Shown in pieces: positions 17,714 through 27,206 of a stretch of DNA of 64,000 bases. Position numbers and translations under genes: made by a program. The stretch comes from Vibrio sp. UBA2441. GTDB lineage: Bacteria; Pseudomonadota; Gammaproteobacteria; Enterobacterales; Vibrionaceae. Position 1 is the first letter of the stretch, and each line of letters begins with the position of its first letter. Location: the NCBI GenBank assembly GCA_002342685.1, contig DDQN01000023.1, positions 79,718-143,717 of the forward strand. Reading direction: 5' to 3'. The notes under the pieces were generated by a model that had not been told where the DNA came from, did not search any database, and saw only the letters and a program-made list of their open reading frames with translations.

Positions 17714-18353
17714 GAATTGTCTCTAATCTCGATTGTTCAAAACCATGGTCTAATGCATTACGCAGGCTATAAATATGACTACGCAATGCATCGCTATTTG
17801 GTGTATCTTCTCCCCAGACAGAGGAAATCACTTGCTGACGACTCACCACCGCCGGAGCCTGTCGTAACAATGTTTTTAATATTTTTAGTTGAATATGGCT
17901 GATTTTTATCGTCCGACCAGCTCGTTGTGTTTGGCCAGTCCGAGTGTTCACACTAATATCACCATAGCTCAAATTACCAATATCTTGTCGTGGACCCCGA
18001 ACCGCCAGAGCATGTAGACGAATACTTAATTCCTGTAATGCAAAAGGCTTTAAAAGATAGTCATCTCCTCCTGACTGAAATCCAGCAATTTTGTCCTCAA
18101 GCCTGTCTTTGGCGGTGAGAAACAGAACAGGCGTATTGCAAAATAACTCTTCACGCATCCTTTTTACCGCAGATAGACCGTCCATTTTAGGCATCATTAT
18201 GTCCATAATGATCACATCGTAATGATTGTCAGAAACGAGCTGCAACGCCGCTTCTCCATGATACGCACAATCTATCACTATGCCTTCGAGTTCCAGATAA
18301 TCTGCAATGGTTTCAACAACATTGTGGCTGTCATCGACAATGAGCACTTTCAT
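17685..18353 (-). CDS. OmpR-family response regulator
   Basis: A 222-residue cytoplasmic regulator. The receiver domain (1-~118) has the acidic pair VDDSH, the phospho-acceptor in DVIIMDIMMPKMDG (about residue 51), the VLFLTAKD switch segment and the conserved lysine in DDYLLKPFAL; a trans_reg_C winged helix fills 130-222 (SRQQVISSVWGED, RSHIYSLRNALDHG, IHGKGYRIKS). It is first in a two-gene operon with the overlapping kinase and is divergent from the DUF5666 lipoprotein gene, 94 bases between starts, so it probably controls that gene and itself. Confidence 0.93.
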   Translation of the reverse strand: MKVLIVDDSHNVVETIADYLELEGIVIDCAYHGEAALQLVSDNHYDVIIMDIMMPKMDGLSAVKRMREELFCNTPVLFLTAKDRLEDKIAGFQSGGDDYLLKPFALQELSIRLHALAVRGPRQDIGNLSYGDISVNTRTGQTQRAGRTIKISHIQLKILKTLLRQAPAVVSRQQVISSVWGEDTPNSDALRSHIYSLRNALDHGFEQSRLETIHGKGYRIKS

Positions 18354-18447
18354 ACCGGCAACTCCAATCTCTTGACGAGTACTTCACATTTGAATGTCTA
18401 AAATACCCTCAAATCCACGCAATAATATCCAATTAGAGGGAATTTAT

Positions 18448-19632
18448 ATGAAAAGTTTAATATCACTCGCAGTAATTCTATTTTTGGCTGGATGTGGCGG
18501 CGAAAATAGCAGTAACGATGAAACAAAAACGGCATATAAACCCGCGGTCGTGCAAGGGTCAATTCAATCCATTTCCGGCAATACAGTTACTGTTAATGGT
18601 CACAGCTACATCGTAGCAAGCGTGACATTCAATAATGTGTCTCTTTCTGTCTCTGAGCTGCAACCAAATATGAAGATCACCATTTCATCGAGTTCTGCCG
18701 CAGGAACTTCATTTTATAATGAAGGGGGAGACAAAAACCCCCACTCAAGTGGAACTAACCATGCCGAATTAAACCCAACATTAACTGGCTTAATCGGCGA
18801 TATTAATCACACCACGGGCTCATTCACAGTCAACGGCATTGAGCTAAGTTTTCCAAACCTTTCTCCAGAAATCAAAGTCGGTGATTGGGTTATGGTCTCT
18901 TCACTTCCTGCCGCTGACTCTGGTTACACTGTGCTGTCTGTCGTCGCCTTCGAGCAAGCAGATCTCATTGGTCATATCGAAGTGGAAGGGCTGGTCAACA
19001 ACCTGACTGACACCAACTTTACCCTTGGTAATTTGATCGCTGTAGACTACTCCGGAGCCGTTGTCGAAGATAATGTCGTGTTACAAAATGGACTTTGGGT
19101 AGAAGTAAACGGCTCAATGAACGGGGCGGTTTTGGTGGCCACAGAGGTAGAAGTAGAGAGTGATATCAACCTTGGGCACGACATCGAAATTGAAGGGCGG
19201 ATCACTTGGGTCGACCAGAACTTAACGTCATTTGAACTCAACCACCAAGTACGCTTCGAGGTGAATTCCAGTACACGTTTCGACGATGGAAGGCAACAAG
19301 ACCTTAAACTAGGCCGGCTTGTGGAAGTCACTTCGAAACAGCAGAACAATCAAAATATCGCCGTTGAAATCGAGTTTGATGATGACAATGATAACAACTG
19401 GATGAATAACGATATCGAATTTGAAGGGCGAGTCATTAGCGTTGATAACACAACCTTGAGTTTTGTTATTGAAGCCATGAACGGTGCACAAACAACTATC
19501 TACACAAACCACCGCACCCTATATGAAGATCGTTTGACCTTTGGTACTTTGTATAATCAACGGATCGAAGTTGAAGCCTATAAAGTCAACGGGCAGTATA
19601 TAGCGACTGAAATTGAGTCCGATATTGATTAG
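18448..19632 (+). CDS. DUF5666-repeat lipoprotein
   Basis: A 394-residue predicted lipoprotein: signal peptide with lipobox LAGC (MKSLISLAVILFLAGCGG). The start at 18448 is chosen over an in-frame one at 18394 because it has GAGGG ribosome site and makes the lipobox N-terminal. The mature part is five diverged beta-strand-rich repeats of about 60-75 residues, each with a core like VEGLVNNL, IEGRITWVD or FEGRVISVD followed by a V-VE-V strand; this is the DUF5666 (OB-like) pattern. It is divergent from a two-component operon and probably its target. Function unknown; an envelope or metal/ligand-binding role is only a guess. Terminator at 19672. Confidence 0.82.
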   Translation: MKSLISLAVILFLAGCGGENSSNDETKTAYKPAVVQGSIQSISGNTVTVNGHSYIVASVTFNNVSLSVSELQPNMKITISSSSAAGTSFYNEGGDKNPHSSGTNHAELNPTLTGLIGDINHTTGSFTVNGIELSFPNLSPEIKVGDWVMVSSLPAADSGYTVLSVVAFEQADLIGHIEVEGLVNNLTDTNFTLGNLIAVDYSGAVVEDNVVLQNGLWVEVNGSMNGAVLVATEVEVESDINLGHDIEIEGRITWVDQNLTSFELNHQVRFEVNSSTRFDDGRQQDLKLGRLVEVTSKQQNNQNIAVEIEFDDDNDNNWMNNDIEFEGRVISVDNTTLSFVIEAMNGAQTTIYTNHRTLYEDRLTFGTLYNQRIEVEAYKVNGQYIATEIESDID

Positions 19633-19671
19633 GCCTCTACATTAATATCGCAGCAGATATATATAATAATT

Positions 19672-19695
19672 AAAGGGCTCAAATGAGCCCTTTCT
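19672..19695 (+). terminator. Intrinsic terminator after the DUF5666 gene
   Basis: Perfect 9-bp stem aaagggctc / gagcccttt with an aaat loop followed by CTT, 40 bases past the stop. Confidence 0.75.
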
Positions 19696-19809
19696 TATGC
19701 TCAATTTAACTGCATCAGTACACACATCCATTAAAAAATCTTATGTCTGCCCTTCAAATAGATACACTATAATTATCGTTAAAGATATCTGTTCAATAGT
19801 GAATCCTAG

Positions 19810-21663
19810 ATGAAATCAGCTCAACTGAACAACTCACTGAACCTACCTTCAAAAATGCTCTCAGAATGGCAAGAGATCGTTAATTATTTGGCTGACTTTG
19901 CACTGGTGCCCGCAAGTTTGATAATGAAAATAAAGAGCGATTCTATCTCTGTTTTAGTTTCCAGTGATACCGAAAACAACCCCTACCACGTTGGAGATAG
20001 TGAAACGCTAAAAGGTGAACTGTATTGCGAAAGCGTTATTGAATCACAAAGCCACTTACTTGTTCCTAATGCATTAGAGGATCCCGACTGGGATAACAAT
20101 CCCGACATAAAACTGGGCATGATCTCCTATTGCGGCTTTCCGGTTAACTGGCCCAACAATCAACCTTTTGGCACCATATGTCTGCTAGACAAAAAAACCA
20201 ACGCTTACACAGACCAGCAAATCCAGCTGCTTGGTATATTCAAAAACATGGTTGAGAGTAACCTTTCCGTTTTGTACCAAAAAATCATGCTGGAAAATAA
20301 AGTCGTCGACAGAACCAGACAACTGTCTGATGTTAACTCGCAACTTACCCAAGCCATTGATGAAAAAGAGTCGAGTCAAAAGCTGGTAAAACTGCTTAAA
20401 TATTATGATCGAATTACTGAATTGCCGAATCTTAACCAATTAAAACAGCAGGTAAAGAAAAAAACTCTCACTTTTAAAGAAGATACTTTTTTTATTAATA
20501 TTCGCTTGTCCAACATTAGCCACCTTATTGATAAGTATGGTTATTCTATTAATGACACCTTACTCAAAAGTGTCGCTAAATCTATCAATGCTCTGGATAG
20601 CCACCTGAGTGTGTATCATCACTCTCCTTATGAGTTTCTCTGCCTATATTACGATGACTCCCTACAACCAGTATTAAAAACGTCGCAAAAAATTTACCGT
20701 ATTTTACGCAATTCTGATTTTTCTATTGATGAAAAAATGACCCCTGAGTTTAGTTTCGGCATCGCCAGAGTCACCGCAGAAGAAAGCTTTCTTGAGACGT
20801 TACGCCAAGCCTGTTATGCCTCTACCGTTGGCCAGAGCCTGCCTGAACGGATTAGCCTATATGATCATAATCAAGACCATGAAACCTCAATAACAGAGAA
20901 GATTCATATCGAATCTGAACATGCCGTTGATAATCTAGAACTTGCCCTTCATTATCAGCCATTTATTTGCGTCAATACTGGAACAGTGTTTGGATGTGAG
21001 GCGCTATTACGTTGGAACAACAAGAAGTTAGGATTTATTGCCCCGGATCAGTTCATTCCGATCATTGAGAGCTCAGGTAAGATCATTGAATTTGGTTTGT
21101 TTGTATTACGAACGGCTATCGAACAAACCAGACACTGGCTTGAATACCATCCCGACTTTGTGATGGCGATTAATATCTCACCGCTTCAGCTTAAAGATGA
21201 GATGTTTGCCTATCACGTCCAACATCTGCTGAAGCTGTATAATGTTCCTGCTAATAATATTGAGTTAGAATTCACCGAAAATATCTTTTTAGGGAATGAT
21301 CTCAACATTAGCAACAACATACAGAAGTTATCCGGTTTCAATATTAAATTGTCGTTAGACGACTTCGGAACAGGTTACTCCTCACTCAGTTACCTTCACA
21401 AGTATCCCTTCAATACCGTTAAGATTGATAAAGAATTTATTGGGAATATTGAACATTCGGAGAAGTGCTGTCACCTGATTAAATCCATTGTTTCTATGGC
21501 AAAAGGCTTAAACTTAACGACAGTCGCAGAAGGGGTGGAAAACAAAAAACACATCCATTTTTGCAGAAGTTGTGGCGTAAACATATTCCAAGGCTATTAC
21601 TACTCCAAACCTATTCCAGCAGAAGATTTCTACGTTAAGTTTATCGCATCAAAGGGGGGGTGA
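19810..21663 (+). CDS. GAF-GGDEF-EAL cyclic-di-GMP phosphodiesterase
   Basis: A 617-residue cytoplasmic protein. Residues ~20-155 are GAF-like (GMISYCGFPVNWPNNQPFGT, ICLLDKK), a short helix follows, then a degenerate GGDEF domain (~195-350) whose active site reads SPYEF, so no cyclase activity is expected. The EAL domain (~375-610) keeps the catalytic set: CEALLRW, MAINISPLQL, ELEFTEN, LDDFGTGYSSLSYL, VKIDKEFI and AEGVE, so c-di-GMP hydrolysis is predicted. The GAF and vestigial GGDEF may sense a small ligand or GTP. It is a single gene. Convergent with the SEL1 gene. Confidence 0.9.
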   Translation: MKSAQLNNSLNLPSKMLSEWQEIVNYLADFALVPASLIMKIKSDSISVLVSSDTENNPYHVGDSETLKGELYCESVIESQSHLLVPNALEDPDWDNNPDIKLGMISYCGFPVNWPNNQPFGTICLLDKKTNAYTDQQIQLLGIFKNMVESNLSVLYQKIMLENKVVDRTRQLSDVNSQLTQAIDEKESSQKLVKLLKYYDRITELPNLNQLKQQVKKKTLTFKEDTFFINIRLSNISHLIDKYGYSINDTLLKSVAKSINALDSHLSVYHHSPYEFLCLYYDDSLQPVLKTSQKIYRILRNSDFSIDEKMTPEFSFGIARVTAEESFLETLRQACYASTVGQSLPERISLYDHNQDHETSITEKIHIESEHAVDNLELALHYQPFICVNTGTVFGCEALLRWNNKKLGFIAPDQFIPIIESSGKIIEFGLFVLRTAIEQTRHWLEYHPDFVMAINISPLQLKDEMFAYHVQHLLKLYNVPANNIELEFTENIFLGNDLNISNNIQKLSGFNIKLSLDDFGTGYSSLSYLHKYPFNTVKIDKEFIGNIEHSEKCCHLIKSIVSMAKGLNLTTVAEGVENKKHIHFCRSCGVNIFQGYYYSKPIPAEDFYVKFIASKGG

Positions 21664-21710
21664 GGCTCCTACACACCCCTTTGGGTATACAAAAGCCTAA
21701 TGTTATCTTG

Positions 21711-22820
21711 TTAATGCTTGTCGATGGGAGAGTAAGAAAAGTCCATGGTGTCTGTGTTTTCCTCTGGTTCTTCTTTTAATTTCGGTTCATACACCAAAAA
21801 TTCATTGCCATCACGGTCAGGAAAATAACTTTCGCGTTTATAAAGTTTATTCAGTGCTTTAACCATTGAGTGTTTCACTAATGCGCCATCAGTCAATTTA
21901 CGTAGTAATGGCTTAGCCATCCCCTGTATGCCGACAACAGCATCTACACCTAATATATTGCCGACGTCATCTCGTCTTGACTTGGCTGGCTCATGACCAA
22001 AATAAGCCGATAGAAACAACCAAAGGTAAGCTATTGCATTACCCTTAGAACCACGACCAATCCACACATCTCCGGCAAGGTATTGCGCTTCCGCATTTCC
22101 TTGCTCAGAGGCAACTTCAAACCAGTATATTGCTCTCAAGGTGTTTTTTTCAACACCGCTACCGTCGCGATAATGAATACCCAGTTTCAATTGGCCTTCA
22201 GAGCTATTTTGCTGTGCCGCTTTAAAGTGCCACTCGGCAGATAATTTTGGGTTAGGATTATTATTGGACTCTGCAATATACCAATCTCCCATAAAGAGCT
22301 GCGCTTCAATATCGCCACCGTTTGCCACTTCTTCTATGCTAGCGATGCCTTTTTCCGTGTCCTGTTCAATTCCTTTCCCACCCAAAAAAGCTTTGCCTAA
22401 CTCAAGCTGTGCTTTGGTATTCCCATTGTGTGCTTCTATCGCTATTTGCCAAAATTTAGATTTCTGATTAAGTACAACATCATCTTTTGCTCTGCCACAA
22501 ACTCGAACGACGCCGTACATCGCTATTTCACTGCCTATAAGGGCCGCTTGCTCATACCAATATAATGCTTCTCTGGGGTTGTTCATTTCGGCTTCTTTCG
22601 CCAAATACAGTTGCGTGGGCACATGTCCTGTCTCCGCTTTAAAGACGCGCTCTTTACGCTCTTCACTTCGCTGCCTTTCAATTGCTCTTCTATAGGCGCG
22701 TTCTCTTTCGTCTTTTTCAAGCGCCAACCGTTTTTTCTTGGCAGACAAGGAGGCAAGCCATCCAATGATGACTAATAAAGAAATGCCGGTAGCCCCAAGG
22801 GCAATGGTTATAAAATTCAT
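21711..22820 (-). CDS. SEL1-repeat (TPR-like) membrane-anchored protein
   Basis: A 369-residue protein with one N-terminal membrane segment (ITIALGATGISLLVIIGWLA), a charged Lys/Arg/Glu-rich helix (30-65), then four to five SEL1-like repeats of ~36 residues (for example AKEAEMNNPREALYWYEQAA, AQLELGKAFLGGKGIEQD, GQLKLGIHYRDGSGVEKN, AEAQYLAGDVWIGRGSKGNA). Such repeats scaffold protein complexes; no partner is evident. The C-terminal 60 residues are acidic and not repeat-like. It is a lone gene convergent with the EAL gene; the partner relation to c-di-GMP signalling is not supported beyond proximity. Confidence 0.82.
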   Translation of the reverse strand: MNFITIALGATGISLLVIIGWLASLSAKKKRLALEKDERERAYRRAIERQRSEERKERVFKAETGHVPTQLYLAKEAEMNNPREALYWYEQAALIGSEIAMYGVVRVCGRAKDDVVLNQKSKFWQIAIEAHNGNTKAQLELGKAFLGGKGIEQDTEKGIASIEEVANGGDIEAQLFMGDWYIAESNNNPNPKLSAEWHFKAAQQNSSEGQLKLGIHYRDGSGVEKNTLRAIYWFEVASEQGNAEAQYLAGDVWIGRGSKGNAIAYLWLFLSAYFGHEPAKSRRDDVGNILGVDAVVGIQGMAKPLLRKLTDGALVKHSMVKALNKLYKRESYFPDRDGNEFLVYEPKLKEEPEENTDTMDFSYSPIDKH

Positions 22821-23146
22821 AAATTCAGTTAATACATCAATACGCTAAAGCGTTATTATTTTCATTGTTATAATAATTATATACCCAAGTAACCTCAAGA
22901 CAGCGTCGTTGTCGCCAATGTACTAAAAAGTCACTCATTTTATCCATCTGAGTCACATTATATGAGATTAAGGTGCAGTACCAATTCTAAATACCTTTTC
23001 CTTGAGTCCATTACGTTAAGTCCTCACAAAATAAAGAATTGTTGCGCTATGGTTACTTTTAACGACTAATAGAAGAAAAACTTTAACGGAAAAAAGCGCA
23101 CCCGAAGGTGCGCTAAAGGCATGGATATTCGTTTAATTGCGTAGTT
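22821..23146. other. Gene-free stretch between SEL1 and lipoprotein genes
   Basis: 326 bases with no supported ORF. It holds a terminator (23090-23114) and a short segment acccaagtaacctcaaga (22883-22900) that recurs with changes at 25536-25552; this resembles a short interspersed element common in vibrios. Nothing else is recognised. Confidence 0.5.
23090..23114 (-). terminator. Intrinsic terminator after the 23147-25057 lipoprotein gene
   Basis: Stem agcgcacc / ggtgcgct with a stable cgaa tetraloop and a U run on the minus strand, 32 bases past the stop codon. Confidence 0.85.
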
Positions 23147-25057
23147 TTAACTACACTCTGATGAACTGGTTCCTGATGTCCCTTGTACCGTTGCCGCCTG
23201 AACTTCACAGAAGTTAGCATGGCTAAAGGCATTCAGTATTTCATCATGTGCCGCTTTGTTGAAAATCATTTCCTGTGACTCTTGAGTCAGATTAGGTTCA
23301 AACTCGCCAGAATGGATAAGGTTCACGCCATCAGCATAATCACTCATAGCGAAAATTCTGGCGACATCAACATCGTCACTTAGTCGACGTACACTAGGTG
23401 GCAAGTAGACAACTAAGATTTCCGCACCACTTACGGTTCGTAACTCCCAGTTCCCCGTTGCGTATAATGTTCCATTGCTATTCGAGTCTGACGGTACTGC
23501 ATAAAAATTAACGGTTTTATTGCTGTCGCTTACGATCTCAGCATAAACGTTATTTCCATCACCATAAGCGACGTATGGACCTTTTGCCTGTGAAGGAGTC
23601 GTTGCCGCAACAGAAGAGAAAAGATCTTGCATGGTTTCCGCATAACCACCGGTTTCACCACCTAACCATACCTGGTAGCAAACTCCCTCTTGCAACTGCT
23701 GAGAGTCACAAGTATGTTGCCAAAGCTCATATCGGTCATAAAGCTGGATAAAGTCCATCTGATAACCCGCAGCACTGTCGCTACTAAAGGGACTGGCGTC
23801 CTGAACAAATTTAGACCACTTTTCAGTTCTAAAATCAGCAGCGCGTAATGTAGCCGCAATGTCTTTTCCGGCCAGCAGAATTTTGTTGGCAACAAATTGC
23901 TCTTTAATCTCAGAATAGGTTGGATGCGTTAACGATACTACGCCCGTGACATCATCAACAGTGATAATAAAGTCTTCATTAACATCTTTCCAGCCATCCG
24001 AAGTCAGGATGAAATTATTACCACTGTCAGTTCTCTGATCCCACGTAGAACCGTTGTACTGGTACTCTACGCCAGCCTCAACATAAGCACCACTAACATC
24101 CGAAGACGCTGCCAGCTTGAAGTTATGATAAAAGGCACGCAAATAACTGTCGTTATGCCAAGCACTGTATGAGTATACGCCGTCTGATTTAACGACATTA
24201 AATACCTCTGTTGCACTGGCCACCTGAAGCTCTCGCTTCACTTCAATTTCACTCTTAGCATTAGTCACATCAATTTGTACTTCTGTGTCTACTGCCGATA
24301 TTATCTGAGTGATTGGCGCATCAACATCATCGGTTTCAATAATGGTTGTCGCAATGGTTTGCAAGTTTTCAGCGACCTGCTCACTTATCCACTCTAATTT
24401 TTCCTGTTCGGTAATGCCATCTTCAGCCGATGGGTTTGCTTCAAAGTCTGCCGTATTACGTTTCATGATATCAGCGGCAACCTGAGCAACCTGATGTAAC
24501 TGTTTATAGGCTTTCTGCTCAGTGGCATCTGTACTTTGCTTTTTCGCCACATAATCGGTTTGTGGGTTAATATCTAAGCCCAGTAAATCCTTAATCGCTT
24601 TTTCAGCGTCTTCGAGATTTTCTGTATTTTGGTTATCTAACTCGCTTTTCACCATGGTAGAAATTGGACTAACAAAGGTATAACCTACAGGTGCAGTAAG
24701 CGAATATTCTCCATCTATTGGGGTGCCTGGGTTGTCTTGGTCAATGGTGATGTTTTTTACCACTTCTACCACAATACCGTGAGCATCAATTTCAGCCTGT
24801 GTCAGCCCTGTTAAAGTAAAGCTACCGTTCGTACCTGTAACGGCTGTTGGTTCACCTTGATCACACACTTTGTTGTCGTTTACATCCAGACAAACATTCG
24901 CATTCATTAAGTAACCATCAGCAGCCTGACCAGACAGAGATTGAGCTCCACCAGTCGCACCATCTGAACTGCTGCCACCACCTCCGCATCCGTACAGCGC
25001 CAATGCCACTGCTGCACCAATCAAAGGTTTGCTCAACTTAGAATTCTTTAACAACAT
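23147..25057 (-). CDS. Large Gly-rich-lipobox lipoprotein, hypothetical
   Basis: A predicted lipoprotein of about 636 residues: signal peptide ending LALYGC followed by GGGGSSSDG, a tethering linker seen in many Vibrio surface lipoproteins. The next ~100 residues (LSGQAADGYLMNANVCLDVN, then CDQGEPTAVTGTNGSF) are of the carboxypeptidase-regulatory-like type with a DVNDNKVCD element that could bind calcium. An acidic helical region (150-290) and a beta-rich C-terminus with several cysteine pairs follow. I do not recognise the family. The start is uncertain: ATG 25057 gives the best signal peptide; ATG 25072 (MSESN) or further upstream are possible. It is a lone gene. Confidence 0.75.
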   Translation of the reverse strand: MLLKNSKLSKPLIGAAVALALYGCGGGGSSSDGATGGAQSLSGQAADGYLMNANVCLDVNDNKVCDQGEPTAVTGTNGSFTLTGLTQAEIDAHGIVVEVVKNITIDQDNPGTPIDGEYSLTAPVGYTFVSPISTMVKSELDNQNTENLEDAEKAIKDLLGLDINPQTDYVAKKQSTDATEQKAYKQLHQVAQVAADIMKRNTADFEANPSAEDGITEQEKLEWISEQVAENLQTIATTIIETDDVDAPITQIISAVDTEVQIDVTNAKSEIEVKRELQVASATEVFNVVKSDGVYSYSAWHNDSYLRAFYHNFKLAASSDVSGAYVEAGVEYQYNGSTWDQRTDSGNNFILTSDGWKDVNEDFIITVDDVTGVVSLTHPTYSEIKEQFVANKILLAGKDIAATLRAADFRTEKWSKFVQDASPFSSDSAAGYQMDFIQLYDRYELWQHTCDSQQLQEGVCYQVWLGGETGGYAETMQDLFSSVAATTPSQAKGPYVAYGDGNNVYAEIVSDSNKTVNFYAVPSDSNSNGTLYATGNWELRTVSGAEILVVYLPPSVRRLSDDVDVARIFAMSDYADGVNLIHSGEFEPNLTQESQEMIFNKAAHDEILNAFSHANFCEVQAATVQGTSGTSSSECS

Positions 25058-25072
25058 ATTAGATTCACTCAT

Positions 25073-25696
25073 ATTGGATAAAACTACACAACACCATAAG
25101 CTCTGCATATTAATACAAAACTCAGTAACAATTCCATCCATAGAGCTAATTAATATAATTAATTTGTTGAATGGATCTCAAAATTAAATGCATATTACAC
25201 AAGTCAAACAATTAGATTCAATATTCTAAAAACACTCGACAAAAACCAACCAAAAAATCAAATTAATTTTAAAAAACAACAACTTATACAAAAATTACTC
25301 TTAATCCCTTCAAAACAACCACTAAATTAACATTGCAACAAACTAATTGCACAAAGAGGAATACGTTATTAAACAAGTTTCCTAGAAATTACCCAAAGAA
25401 ATATATTGAGCTTTTTAATAAAAATTAAAGGCCGTACTCGTTGCTTGTCTATCAATTTTTTGCTTCACACATTAAAATGGGCTCTGGATCAACTTTATCA
25501 ACACGCTTAAAAACAATAGAGTCGTTTGATGCTTTACCCAAGTAGCCTCAGATACCGAATAAAAACGATATAATTGTGTTCTGTTCAAGGTAAATAACAG
25601 ACGTGATGCCATTTACCCAAGCCAATTAGCTTTTTTCTATATCTGTTTATAATAAATTTATTTCTTTAAACAAAAACATCTCGTTATAGTTTTGCT
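25073..25696. other. Gene-free A+T-rich stretch
   Basis: About 620 bases, very A+T rich (especially 25140-25440), with no credible ORF on either strand. The only recognisable item is acccaagtagcctcaga at 25536-25552, a diverged relative of 22883-22900. It forms the left flank of the decayed segment 25697-27206. Confidence 0.5.
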
Positions 25697-26502
25697 ATGA
25701 ACACTAAGCCGCAACAAGCCTATCACTGCGGTTTAGAACAGCCTACCTATATTCAGAAGACGTATACATGCAAAAAAACCACATTTACTTGACCGGGACC
25801 AACTGTTTGAGCAACTCGCCATCGAGGACAGTCACTCGTTCCCATTCGTTTTTGGTGACAATATGGATGGTTACTTTGAAGGAAGTAGCCTCTCCGACAG
25901 TTTCGGTAGCTACACGCACAGCAAACAACACTTTTTTACTGGTTTTAGTTCAACTGTGGGTGGCCAGCCCCAAAAAAGAACGAAAGCATTAAAGGCAACA
26001 CTTTATCCATTTGGTATAGAGCACACTTTCCCAAATACGCTCAAAGAGTCTTTTAGCCTGTTTTCCGGCGAAAGAACGCTATGCATACAACTCAAAACTG
26101 CTACCCGGCAGAAGCTCGGTTTTATCTCAGAAATAACCAATATTGCACAACAAGGCACCCTTCATTTTTCGCCTAACGGCACAACGTTAGCATTACACAA
26201 TGAAGCGAAGTCCGATGACCCAAACTATCTCACTATCATTTGTAATAAACCCCTGCAGCCAATTGAACTAACACATCACAGCCAAAAAACAGCTGGTATT
26301 TGACCGAAAAACGGCGTCACTGCTGGTCAATAACGACGTCGTTCCAATGTCTCTGATTAGCGCTGCCAATGACGAACTTAGCAATATTCGATTTGCGCGA
26401 CCGGATTTTTCTCTTTCTCATATGTCATTAAAAGAAAAGAACTATCTAAAACACAAGATTGAACACAACCCTTCTGATATTGCGCAAGATAATGAAGAGT
26501 AA
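25697..26502 (+). pseudogene. Twice-frameshifted gene remnant of unknown family
   Basis: One protein can be read across three frames: MNTKPQQAYHCGLEQPTYIQ from ATG 25697, switching at a seven-A run (25772-25778) into KKPHLLDRDQLFEQ and on through DNMDGYFEGSSLSDSFGSY, then at a six-A run near 26284-26289 into QLVFDRKTASLLVNNDVV and ending DIAQDNEE at 26502. Removing one A at the first run restores the reading. The result is about 265 residues. I do not recognise the family; the aromatic-rich N-terminal half might be a sugar-binding domain of a glycoside hydrolase, but that is only a hunch from neighbours. Both breaks are in poly-A, so slippage, phase variation or sequencing error are alternatives to true decay. 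Confidence 0.6.
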
Positions 26503-26533
26503 AGTATGAGATTTACACTCCAGAGGTGAAGTA

Positions 26534-26576
26534 ATTTGTTTTGATGTTATACTCTGGTCATAACATCAAAACAAAT
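26534..26576. repeat. Perfect 17-bp inverted repeat
   Basis: atttgttttgatgttat (26534-26550) is exactly reverse-complemented at 26560-26576, with a nine-base spacer actctggtc. The left arm ends in a TATACT-like -10 box. It sits just before the toxin remnant, where an antitoxin operator would be expected; a hairpin or deletion scar are alternatives. Confidence 0.85.
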
Positions 26577-26803
26577 ACAATAAGCGTGTATTTGGTCATG
26601 ACAATGCTCATGCCATAAGGCCACCCAAAAACAAGAAATTTAGTGGCAAACGGTACGAGTATGACCACCTGCATAAATCAGCCGTAGATAAAGGAACGCC
26701 TTATGAGTTTTCCGATTGTTACTCGCTGCTACAGGACTTTTTTGAAGGCATAGATAAAACTATAGAAGCAATAGAAGCAATAGAAGCAATAGAAGGTGAA
26801 TAA
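26564..26803 (+). pseudogene. TumE-type (DUF6516) toxin remnant, 5' end missing
   Basis: About 79 codons are open after an in-frame stop at 26561 but contain no usable start. The readable part has the DUF6516/TumE signature: RVFGHDNAHAIRPP, then GKRYEYDHLHKSAVDKGTPY and EFSDCYSLLQDFFEGID. Full-length relatives have ~30-40 more N-terminal residues, so the toxin has lost its start region or picked up a stop. The C-terminus is stretched by a 9-bp tandem repeat (atagaagca) giving EAIEAIEAIEAI. The next gene begins two bases after the stop, as in intact toxin-antitoxin pairs. An inactive toxin with a surviving antitoxin is the simplest reading. Confidence 0.65.
26761..26793 (+). repeat. 9-bp tandem repeat at toxin remnant 3' end
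   Basis: Three and a half copies of atagaagca encode a Glu-Ala-Ile repeat. The array is short and perfect, so it is a likely slippage site. Confidence 0.8.
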
Positions 26804-26804
26804 T

Positions 26805-27206
26805 ATGAAAGCGAGAATCGGAATTATGTCTGAAAAGCTAATTCGTATGAGAATGTTGGCTATTGCTCAAGGTCAATACACACCAAAAGCTAATGAACCA
26901 AAAATCTGGTACACCTCGTTTAACGCGATATCACAACTACTAAGACCAGAGAACATTGAACTGCTTCGCTTAATTGATTCAGAACGTCCGGAAAGCTTAA
27001 CTCAACTGGCAGAATTAACAGGCAGAGCAAAATCCAACCTTTCTAACACGCTAAAAGCATTAAGTGAAAAGGGCTTTGTTCGAATGGAGCAAGGGACAGG
27101 AAAATCCGTTAAGCCGGTAGCGGTATTTACAGATTTTGAAATTGTGACAGATTCAGAGTTAGAATTTCTGCTAATGCAATTGTCTGTTGGGAAATCAACG
27201 GCCTAA
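26805..27206 (+). CDS. HTH antitoxin/repressor, TumA-like (MarR-type winged helix)
   Basis: A 133-residue DNA-binding protein, probably the antitoxin of the TumE-like remnant directly upstream. The winged helix is at ~60-110: ESLTQLAELTGRAKSNLSNT, LKALSEKGFVRMEQGTGK. ATG 26805 with AAGGTGA seven bases upstream is preferred to GTG 26796, which overlaps the toxin frame. This small winged-helix family is regularly paired with DUF6516 toxins. It ends in a CAACGGCCT / AGGCCGTTG hairpin (27196-27229) that contains the stop codon. The gene looks intact although the toxin is not; it may still repress at the 26534-26576 palindrome. Confidence 0.75.
   Translation: MKARIGIMSEKLIRMRMLAIAQGQYTPKANEPKIWYTSFNAISQLLRPENIELLRLIDSERPESLTQLAELTGRAKSNLSNTLKALSEKGFVRMEQGTGKSVKPVAVFTDFEIVTDSELEFLLMQLSVGKSTA

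Noticed and set aside
22883..25552. Mobile element (MITE) from the two acccaagta-g/a-cctca segments
   Set aside because: Only 17-18 bases are shared, there are no terminal inverted repeats or target duplications.
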